Shown here: one piece after another, positions 27,882 to 37,100 of the stretch
How positions within the stretch are numbered: position 1 is the stretch's first letter
Layout: each line of letters begins with the position of its first letter
Assembly: GCA_022605955.1 (NCBI GenBank)
Contig: JAKCOZ010000105.1
Coordinates: 496,001-560,000 of the forward strand
Length of the DNA: 64,000 nucleotides
Direction of reading: 5' to 3'
Origin: Rallus limicola
Lineage: Eukaryota; Chordata; Aves; Gruiformes; Rallidae
Notes under the pieces: generated by a model
Database searches by the model: none
What the model was told of the DNA's origin: nothing
The model's input: the letters and a program-made list of their open reading frames with translations, nothing else
Made by a program: the position numbers and the translations under genes

Positions 27882-28690
27882 AGCATCGCCATACTGCCTA
27901 AGAAAAACCACGCTCGAGCCTTGGCTGGTGTTTGTGCTCTTCCCTGAACATCAGAGCATTCCTCACACCATGCTGGACACCGCGAAACCCTCAAGACGCG
28001 TCTGTTTGTTTAAAAAGCAAATTCAAGTCACGGAGGGGTACGCTCTCCTTCACTTAAAGGAAAATAAGCCTTGCGTAAATTCTGCTTACACTCACATATT
28101 TGCAACGCGAAATACAAGCTGCTTGCTGCCAGCCTCCCCGTACGAAGCGGGACCCGGCCGCTCGGCGCCCGGAGCCAGCGGCACTGCTCCGGAACCCCGC
28201 TCCGCGCAACACGGCCCCGAGCTCCGCGGCGGGACCCCGCGGACAGGCACCGGGGAGCCCACGGGCCGGCATCGGGCCGGCACCGGGGAGCTCACGGCCG
28301 CAAGCAGGTATCGCGGGCGGCTCCCCCACCGGAGACGAGCGCGTCCCGTGCCCCGGCCGGCCCCGCCGCGGGGATCGGGACCTCCCCGGGGATCCCGCAG
28401 GGACACGCTTCGCTCCGGCCCCACACAGGCGTACGGCCCCGGCCCCGCAGCCACTCGCTCCCACGAAGTTTCTCTGCCCTCCCGGGGGCCGCCGCCCCGG
28501 GCCCGGGGAGGGCTCCAGCTCGGACCCCCGGGACGCGAGAGCCCGGGCTCGCCCCGACCCCACGGCTTCACCCCTCCCCGGCCCCGCACCACCTCCGCGC
28601 AGGTAGACGACCCCCACCCACCGCACCGCCACGGCCCCGCGCTCTGCCCGCCGCCCCCCACCGCGGCCCCCGGCCCCGGCGCAGACTCAC

Positions 28691-28811
28691 CGCCGCGGCC
28701 GGCCGCGCAGCCTGCCAGGAGCAGGGCCAGGGCGGCCAGAGCCCCCAACTGGCCCCGCAGCAGCTCCCCGCGCCGCCTCCGCCGCCGCCGCTCCGCCGCC
28801 GAGGCGCCCAT
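28691..28811 (-). CDS. SLC24A3: SLC24A3 (NCKX3) coding exon 1: start codon, Arg-rich N-terminus and signal segment
   Basis: This is the first coding exon of a K+-dependent Na+/Ca2+ exchanger, a plasma-membrane carrier that exports Ca2+ and K+ in exchange for Na+. It encodes 40 codons plus one base. Residues 8-14 are seven consecutive arginines, followed by GELLRGQL and a hydrophobic Leu/Ala stretch at about residues 22-37 that looks like a signal peptide. Known NCKX3 proteins share this plan of an Arg run, LL, QL and then a hydrophobic segment. The exon ends at a consensus donor (G|GTGAGT, donor bases at 28685-28690). The start was chosen because it has G at -3 and +4 and because it gives the family's N-terminal layout. 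The frame stays open upstream through GC-rich DNA, so an earlier start is not excluded by a stop codon. It joins exon 2 in phase (1+2), which supports the model. SLC24A4 is the main alternative. Confidence 0.75.
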
Positions 28812-28832
28812 CGCGGCCGCTGCGCTCCTGCG

Positions 28833-28862
28833 AGCCGCGCCGAGCCCAGCCGCGCCGAGCCC
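28833..28862 (-). repeat. 15-bp tandem duplication in the predicted 5'UTR
   Basis: Two perfect copies of the 15-bp unit AGCCGCGCCGAGCCC (plus-strand reading) sit side by side, followed by a decayed partial third copy. The array ends about 22 bp upstream of the start codon, so it lies in the predicted 5'UTR of SLC24A3 on the minus strand. It is GC-only apart from one A per unit and could form stable structure in the leader. Confidence 0.7.
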
Positions 28863-29621
28863 AGCCGGGCGCCGCAGCGCCGCCCCTGCCCGCCCCCCGC
28901 CGCCTGCGCGCCGGCCGAGCCGACCCACCGCCCCTGCGCGGAGCGGGCAGCGGGCGCGGCCAGGCGGGACGGGGAGGGGTGGGAGAGGGCGAGGGGAGGG
29001 GATGGGAGGATGGATGGGTAGCCGGGGCCGGCGGGGGCCGAAACTTCCCGGCCGGCCCCCAGCCCCCTCCCCGCCGCCGGCGTCCGGGGCGGCTTCCTGG
29101 GCGGGGAGGGGGGCGGAGAGCTGGAGCCGCCCGTCACCGGGCTGCCCCGCCGGGAGACCTCCTGGGCTGTGCCCGCCACGCCCCGGGCCCCTACCCCGGG
29201 TCCTGTGAGAGCCGGCGGTAGAGGAGGGGTCCGGGAAGGTAGGGGAGTGTCTGGGAGGCACCGGCGCACTAGTGTACCTGCTGCCCCTGGGGGGGCACAC
29301 GGGGCTTCGGCCGCAGCCTTTCTCCGGCCTCCCGCTCTGCAGGCATCCTTCCATCCATCCCCACTCGCACTGCCGCGGGTCCCAGGCCTTCCAGGGCACG
29401 AACACGGCACTCGCTTCAGCTTGTTTTTCCTGGTGGGAACAAGGACTTTAGGCATTGCCCTCTGGGCCAAAACCTTTACCTGCTGTGACAGCGTTTAAAA
29501 AAAACCCACAAAAGACCCCAAACATGCCTGTGCCCCCTCACCTCTGCCCAGCATGAACAGGAGTCAGCACTTGCTGCAGCTCCTTGGCATTCCAGACACT
29601 CAGGAGGATTCCTACCAGTTT

Positions 29622-29646
29622 GGGGGGGGGGGGGGGGGGGGGGGGG
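29622..29646. repeat. Poly-G tract, 25 bases
   Basis: An uninterrupted run of 25 G on the plus strand, about 0.8 kb upstream of the SLC24A3 start codon and just outside the CpG island. It has the opposite polarity to the C22 tract at 27860. Confidence 0.85.
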
Positions 29647-30780
29647 TGTTCTCCCCTTCCCACCTCCCATCCTCCCCCCTTTCTCACTCTCTGCTCTGAA
29701 CTTTTCACGTGGTGAGGACCAGCCACCTGCTCCCCCTGCCCTTCGAACCAGCCTGACACCAGAGCAGGCACGGGCAGAGCAACTGCAGGTACTCTAACTG
29801 CTGCACCTCTGGCCACTGGCAGGGATGTAGGGGCAAGTCATTGGCTCCGGCTGTGCCAGCAGCTGGGTTCACACACCACCATGGAGATGTGCTGCCAGCT
29901 GTGCCACAGCACAGCCTGTGGGCAGAATGCTTCACCCATCCACCACTGGCATCAAAACCCTGAGCTGGCCTGAACCTTTCGTGTTTCTCCTCCCTCACGT
30001 AAAGTCATCATTGCAGCACTGCCAGGAACACCCACTGGCTGCACTGAAACCAGAGCGTTGCACACACTGGGGGAACTGGCTGCCTCCACGGAGCTGGCAG
30101 CTGTGGACAAACACCATTGTCCCCAAGCTTCAGGAAGGGCACCAGAGTTACATGATGGAGCTGCACAAGGAAGTGAGATGAACCCTGGCAGTGGCGGGGT
30201 TTGAAACCTGCACCGCTGAAACCAGAGCTGCTGTTCAGGACCTTTCCCAGGCCTCCCACGCGCCCACATTAACATCCTGACAGTGGCACTGGGAAGCAAG
30301 CTGGCAGCACAGAGAGATGGATGAGAGGAGAGCGCGTAAAAGCACGGGCAGCTTTTACTGCAGCACGAACATGCTGCATTAAATCAATGGAGATGGATGC
30401 ACTGACAGAACAGAAACTCTCTGAACATGCATCGGATGCTCTATCACCCCAAGTTAAGAAACTTCTGACAGAAGCACAAGCCACAGGCAGCAGCCTGGAG
30501 AGCACTTTCTGCTCCTGGCCTGTCCCAGCTCCAGGGCTGAGAGCAGCGCTTGCACCACACGTGCAGGAAGGAGCACAGCTCCTTCTGCAGCACCAGGCTG
30601 GCCCGCACTGTGCGTGGCCAAGGCCTTGGCTGACAAGACATTCAGCTGGCACTCCTGGGCACAGCAGCAGCCAGCCAGCACCCTCATTTCAACACACACC
30701 CACCTATTGCCCCACCTGCGCCAACAAAACGCTTCCTGGAGAGCCACCTTACCACCCAATGAAAAAGTGCAGGAAGCACA

Positions 30781-30835
30781 CGAACGGCTTGGGCTGGAAG
30801 GGACCTCAAGGCTCATCTAGTTTGGACAGCCCAGG
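30781..30835 (-). mobile_element. Short CR1 3'-end remnant, minus orientation
   Basis: About 55 bp resemble the complement of the CR1 3' terminus: CGAACGGCTTGGGCTGGAAG, GGACCTCAAGGCTCATCTAG, then TTTGGACAGCCCAGG. The tail units that should precede it are no longer recognisable. It is too short for family assignment. Confidence 0.65.
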
Positions 30836-33800
30836 TACTGACTGTAGCAGTCACTACGGCCAGCTGCACACACAGCAATGAAAGAGAACACCACTCTCAC
30901 TATTTTGATTAGCTACTAATCACCCATTAGAGGGAGTCTCATTCCGGGGTCAGCCTCTCATTACACATTCAGCTTCCAAACTCTCCTCCAATGGTTTCTT
31001 AGATCTCTGGACTGAATCAGGATGTTGGTTTTCAACGCTCCTCCTAAAGATGTATTGACTGCACTCCTCCAGATTACCCCAGCAGCACTGGTGTCCCTGC
31101 TGCTGCCCCAGGCAGGTGGAGCCGGCTCCCCTTTGGACAGCAAATGGGGCGAGTTAACAACTGTCCTAAGCTACAGCCATGGAAGAAGTCTGGTGTGAGT
31201 TTTTTCCAGGGAGCGAACACTCCCTTCCTGCTGGCAGGACAGGTTTTATCCCATGGTAAACAGATCTCAAGCCTGTAGCACTGCTGAACACGGCAGCAAG
31301 TCAGCACAATGCACGAGAGATCATGCCAGCCTCACCTCATGGCTTGATCCACACCATGGGAATGCCGCCAACCCACTCCACAGCGAGGGGGGCTGGGGAG
31401 GGAGTATCCCCATCGCTGCCATGACATTGCCCTCAACTCTCCCTCCCAGGCTGCCTGCCTTGGCTTCCATCCCCTGTAGCCTCTTGTTTGCATTGAGCTG
31501 CTGCAGAGCTCCACGTCTGTCCACGCAGGTGATACTGCCTGACCCCCTCTTTGTCAGGGCGCATCACTCCTGCGCTCAGAGGAGCTGGCCCTGGAATACC
31601 AGCCAGCTGCCTTGGGCCCCTCTTCTCTCCAGGGCTTTGTCCCATGGTATCTGCCAAGCAGGTCCCTGAAGAGGCCAAAGCACGAGTCAAAGTCACGATT
31701 CAGCCTCCATCACAAGCCACCTCTCCTTCCCATTGCAGGGCTGCTCCCAGGTACCAGGAAGATGTGACCTCTCCCTGTGGAGAATTAAGACTGGGAATAC
31801 CTAGGACACCCACATAGCTTTGGAACAGATTCCCCACTCAATGACCAAGTAATTCAGCAAGTTCTTCCCTAGCACAGTGGGTATGACTGTGTGAAACATT
31901 TCCACGTCTGGGGAGAACCAGGACGGGAAGAATTCCCTCTTCTCTCCCACTGATACACCAACGTGTGGGTGGAGCAGGCTCTGAGACAATCTGTCTGCAG
32001 GAAGGAACAGAAGGGAGGGAATCGCCACGGATGTTACTCTTCTGAGAGGAGCATTCATGTTGATCTGCTCTGGGAGCCTTCTGCAAGAAAAAGAACTGCT
32101 AAGGAGAGAACAGACAGGACTAACGTGCTGCTGAAGATACAGTTGGCTTTGTACCACCTTCCCACATTCTTTTTTTCACTCTTGTTCCTCTTCTGACCAT
32201 TTCAGTGCTCTTCAAGGAGCATCTCTTCATCACCCAGGTATTTGTGCTATGTGAGCACTTAACGTGCTGCTTTTGGATCATCAGATCACAGCTATGCACC
32301 TCCTGATGCCAGCCACCCCTTCAAAACAAGTGAGCCTGATGTTCCCAGCACTGTTTGGATGCCAGTGGGCAAGGATGCACGTTAGAGGCACTGTGAGCAT
32401 TGGAGATGGACAGCAGGTAGCACAGCCACCACATTGCTCTGGAGTTCCTGCTGAAGTAGCAGTAAGGAAATCCCATTTAGCTGGCCTGAGCATCATCTGG
32501 GCTTAGGAAGGCAGGCAGGAGGTGCAGACATCTCCTCTGGGATAACTGCAGAATTGGTAGGACAGGGAGTAGCTGCCTCCCTCCGCAGCTGCTGCTGAGT
32601 TCCAGTCAGTGCCTGGGTACCTGGGCCTGGTGGAATCACCCAGAAATAACAACTGAAGGACAGCCTGGCTGAAACTGGTTTGACCTATCAGGACAGGAGC
32701 CAGTCTTGAGTCACTCTTGCTATGCTTGGTCTTAAAGCCAGCATGTCCGTGTCCAAGTGTGCATTAAACCCCGCCTTGGAGCTGAAAGAACAGAGATGTT
32801 GAGAGAAGGCTTCCTTTCCCAGGAGCATCCAGCAGCATTTCAGGGAAGCATGTGGATCCCCCGCCAGTCGCTATGGCACCTCTGCTTGCAGCATGCGGGC
32901 GGCTCCCGGGAGGGCTGCGGCCACACCATGGCGCTGGCTCCAGAGGGGGTCCCGCTGCCGTGGCTGGGACCCGTGCAGGGCTCCCCGGGAGCCGGCTCTG
33001 GGAGTGCAGGAGGATGCGCTGTTGTTCTTTCCAGAGCCCCATCAGAGCATAAAACCACATGAAGCATGGGGAGAAAACCATGTAAAACACAGGATACAGA
33101 TGTGCAGGGATGACAGCCAGATGTGCCTGAGCTGAGGAGCAGTCGTGACTCTCACGGGGAGCACACAGCCTCCCATACTTGGCGCTTCCCGCAGCAAACC
33201 ATGCCAAGTTCTGCTCTTCAGACCAAATAGAGATGATCTTCTGCTTGGACTGGCAGGCTGCGCTCACAGAGCTCTCAGCTCTGGAAGAACATATCCAGGA
33301 TTAACACAGAGAAGCTTCCTTAGGTAGAGGTTGGCTGGCCAGCCCCCATGCTGCCGGGCACAGTGATTTCCAACTGGCGTGCAGCATCCTAAGCCAGTTT
33401 CAAGCATCGAGCCCCCCTCGCTCGATGTCCAGCACAGAGCCTTGTCCAAACATGGGCTGGGAATGCCCATGGGAATGTGAAGTCAGGGTTGGGCAATACT
33501 TCCCATGCAGTGACCAGCCTGGGGGCATCTCCATGCAGAATCACCAGGGTTCAGGGCTGCTGCATTCCACTCCCAAACCTCATGGCTCACACCCACTGTT
33601 TAGCCACAAGCCTCAGACACTACCCTTCCTGCGAGCCACAAAGAGGATGAATTAAATACACTGCAGATGTCCACCAATGGCTGCTCCCTCCTTCCTGTGG
33701 GGATCCCCTGATGAGCAGAAAGCTCCCGTGAGCAACCCTCCCCTGCTCCTCAGCCTTAATGCCATTTGCAGGCAGTGCTGGTGTCAGTAACCCCGAGCAT

Positions 33801-34130
33801 GGTCAGGTCGTGCAGGCATGCTCACCTTGGCTGAGCCACGGGGACGTCCCTTCGAGCCACAGCCAGCGATGTCTCCAGGCAGTGCCACACTGCAATGGCA
33901 AACCATTTACACTCAGTCATGTCCATGAACAGAGGGGCCAAAGTGGTTCAACAGCCTGCCCATCTGTCTTCCACATCAGACCTGCTCCCAGCAGCGCAGG
34001 CCGTGCCTGTTCCCATCCCATTCTGAACTAAGTTTGCATCTGCAGAGATAGAACAACCAAGGGTTTGCCTGGCATGATGCTGGGCATCTTCTCATGCAGG
34101 CAGCGGTTCTCCCTGCTCTGAACAGCTTGA

Positions 34131-37100
34131 TCAAATGTTAGCATTTACATGCTTGGGGGGTCAGGGAGGCATTGGGATGACATGAAGCCTTCCTGCAGCA
34201 AGAGAAGGGCCCTCCCCACCACCAAGCTAACAAAATGGCTCTGTACTCCCCTGGCCAACAGAGGTGGCACCTCCAGCAGAGCCACCAGTTCTCCAAGGCT
34301 GGAGGACAACTCTGCTGAGCAGACCCAAACCCTGCCAGCCCCACAGGCAGTGGCTGGAAGGGGCCAGGAAGCAGGGAGGGATCTGGAGAGCAAGTAGGTA
34401 AAGAGGTGGGGGAGTCCTCAGGGGGCTGGGATGCACCAACACGCACACTGCGGACAAGGACATTCATCTCTTGTTGTATTTGGGCCACTGAATAGAGGGG
34501 AACAGCCAGGGGAAGAGCAAAGAGAACAGCTCCAATGCACAGTGTGAGGATGGGGTGCCAGGTCTGCTCCCCAAACGTGCCCATGCCCACATCCACAGCA
34601 TCTGTGTTTGTCCTCCCTCTCATCAGTGACAGGGTGCTTGCTGCACAGGAGAGGGCAGAGGCAACGAGCTCTCAGGCTTTCAGCTGTTTACAAAAATAAA
34701 CAAGGCTGCAACAGAGCTGATTTCTGGCTCACCTTCTCCCAGAGGGGCTTTTGTGTGTGTGGCTGATGGAGGGCAGTATCAGCTGGCTCTTACTCTATTT
34801 CTCTTCCACGCTCCCTCAGAGGCAGATTTTTCTAAAGCTTTCCAGGTCCTCTCTCTCTCCTGAGGGAAGGCTGATGATCCAATATGTAGATGAGCACACA
34901 GAAGAAACAAGGAACACATACAGTATCTGTACGTGTGTACATATTTGTCCCTTCTCCAGGCTTGGAGGTGTTTTCTTCCCCAGCCCAGCCTGCTTTGCAG
35001 GTACCCTTTTCCCTTCACCCTGGGCAGCCAGCATGGGAGCTGGATGGGTGAGATGGGGCAGGAAGCCCTCCTCTGTGCCAGCCAGACCCTCAAAGGTAAT
35101 TGCCAAACTGAGCCTGCAAAGCATAAAAGCCAACCAGGGTTCTTTCAGGATGAGAGCGGCAGTAAAAATGCTGGTATTAATAGAAAAATATTTGTTACTT
35201 CATGGGATATCAGGGCTTCCTGTGGTCTGGGGTTGTGTCTCACATAGCTTGGTGCTGAGCGCCTTGCGATGACTCTGCTTTCCTTTCCCTGTTCCACAGC
35301 CAGCTCACTCACCCTCACATCAATAATCTACCAACACAGCAATTCCGTGTCCCCTTATCAGTGCCCGCTCGAGCTCTGCTCTGCTTCCGCACACAGGGAG
35401 CAGGCTGGTGGCACCTCTGTGTGCTGCGCCTTGGCCACTGGCTGCACATGTACCAGTGGTCTGTGGAACAGCACACTGAAGGCTGCTATTCTACAGGACA
35501 GCACCAGAGAACAGTATTAAGGGGCAAAAAATTCAGAACACACACAGATGAAATTGGGTTATGCACAGTGAAGCTGCTCTGGAGAGGCCCTCGCCCCAGG
35601 AAGTTGTTTCAGAGGCAAAAAGAGTATCTGGAACGCAGAAGGAAGGCTGGGTAACTGTGTCAGTATTGAGAGCAGCAGCGTGAGAGCCAATGAGCTCTGT
35701 GACAGAAACTCTCTGCGCAAGCTGCTAACACAGCACCGGTCCCTATCACAGATAGAGCCCCGCCGAGCCGCTGGCATCCCAGCATGCAGAACAGGGCTAA
35801 GAGACACTCACGCACCAGGCCTCATGCTGATGGGGGTCATGAGGCAAGTAGGACCTGCCCTGGGGATCGTGGCTTCCATCCGTCCACCGCTCGGCAGCCA
35901 CATGGCTCAGTGAGCATCGGCCTCCTCAAGAGCTGCCAATGCTGCACCAGCGAACACGAGGTGAAGGTGCTGTGGTGGCTGGCCTGAGAGCACAGGTTCA
36001 GAGGGCTGCGTACGGCACACCGGGCCCTTCCCCAGCACTTCACTGCACCCTGCACAGTCCCTGCAGCCCCCTTCTCCTTCCTGTCCCTCTCAGTGGTGGC
36101 CCTGCTGCCTCCCAGCATTTCAGTGGCTCCTCCAGCTAGGGAGCATCCTCGGGCTCACCAAGGGCATGCTCTGGCCACCACCCAGCTCTTCCACAAAGCT
36201 GCTGCCCAGCACCCCCAGCCCGTGAGAAACAGCCCTGGCAGCAGCTGCCTGCTGCCCAGCACTGCTCCGGGCCCAATTCTACCCTAAGCAGACACTGTGG
36301 GAGTGAGCAGCTGGCTTGGGAGACACGCAGACCGAACCTCTCACTGACCTGGCAATGCCAGACAGCAGTTTCCTTGCCCTTCTGAGGAGATAAGAGGGAG
36401 CAAAGCGTGACAACACGCCCAGAGCCCTGCGATGCAGCAGTATCTGCCACCCCTCTTGGCATCTCCAGCAAGTCCCTTGTACAGAGGGCCCTTCCCAGCG
36501 CTGGCACTGCAGGACCAGCAGCACTGCAGTTACCCCAGCAGCCTCTCCCAGATCTCTCCATGTGAGTTTCCTTTGGGTAGCAGGGATGTCTCCCTTTCCT
36601 CCTTTCCCTACACCACCTGGGTAGTATGCCTGGATTTGGCAAAGGCAGGAGATGGCGGAGAGGAACGTGGAATGCGTGCTCTGTGGGAGAGGTCTAACAG
36701 CTTTGAACCCAAGGGGCTGCCTGTTCCCTCAGCACTGGAAGGACCTGTACATGGCAGAGATCCCTGGCTGATCTATGGGTCCCTATCCGAAACTGGCTCA
36801 TCAGCACTTCACACAGTAGCTGATGCAATCAGATCGCAGTGCTGCAGCTTCATCAGATAATTCCCAATTATAATAAGAAATGTCGCTGCTTGGCTGAATG
36901 AGCTAAACTCACTGGCCCAGCTGAAGGAGCTTAATTAACGTCTCTGGAAGAAGCTGTGCTCATCCTCCCTGTGATTAGATGCATGGCTTATTGCTGATCA
37001 TCTTTTTGCCTGATTCCAGGCACAGAAGGAAGCTCCACCAGCATCCTGAATGGCGAGCAAAACATGCTTGAGAGGACAGAAGGCCAAGAGAGTTTCAGCA

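Larger units (their letters stand above)
4882..28690 (-). other. SLC24A3 intron 1 (about 23.8 kb)
   Basis: This is the sequence between the exon 1 donor and the exon 2 acceptor. Both junctions match splice consensus and the phase agrees. I saw no further exon of this gene inside it. It contains an internally deleted CR1 at about 5915, a minus-strand CR1 at about 9741, a G22 tract at 17273, T tracts at 15161 (13) and 19652 (14), an A12 tract at 12810, and a C22 tract at 27860. An AT-rich stretch at 17010-17230 stands out from the GC-moderate background. The other open frames here lack domains or splice support and are treated as chance. An unannotated alternative exon or non-coding RNA cannot be excluded. 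Confidence 0.7.
28135..29340. promoter_or_regulatory. CpG island spanning the SLC24A3 promoter, 5'UTR and exon 1
   Basis: CpG dinucleotides become very dense from about 28135 and thin out by about 29340. Flanking DNA on both sides is CpG-poor. Several GC-box-like runs (CCGCCCC or GGGCGG types) occur around 28870-28960 and 29095-29115, along with CTGCGCG motifs that resemble NRF1 sites. No TATA box is seen. The only convincing exon inside lies near the middle, so transcription probably starts on the minus strand at about 28850-29000; I cannot place the start more closely. The island is balanced on both sides of the likely start, so divergent transcription is possible but not shown. The long open frames here on both strands follow from the low stop-codon content of GC-rich DNA. 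Confidence 0.85.
29341..34130. other. Upstream intergenic DNA, no gene seen
   Basis: Besides the G25 tract at 29622 and the CR1 remnant at 30781, I see only non-coding sequence with short chance frames. A local GC-rich, CpG-containing patch at about 32880-33010 includes the near-palindrome GGCTCCCCGGGAGCC and an ATG in good context (GCCACACCATGG). Its frame shows no recognisable domain. Confidence 0.55.

Noticed and set aside
27820..29208. Plus-strand open frame of 462 codons across the CpG island
   Set aside because: It begins before the poly-C tract, runs through GC-rich DNA where stops are rare, and is Pro/Arg/Ala-rich with no domain. The real coding signal here is the minus-strand exon 1.
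28812..29405. Upstream extension of the exon 1 frame (an open minus-strand frame of 437 codons overall)
   Set aside because: The frame is open only because of GC content. The MGAS start has a good context and gives the family's N-terminal layout, while the upstream sequence is low-complexity Pro/Gly/Arg.
29742..29752. GGTTCGA-like B-box (complement of TTCGAACC), considered as a tRNA
   Set aside because: No cloverleaf could be drawn: the matching A-box and acceptor stem are absent.
32880..33010. Small GC-rich patch with an ATG in good context, considered as a second CpG-island promoter
   Set aside because: It is too short and CpG density falls off at once. The frame has no domain and no splice donor I trust.
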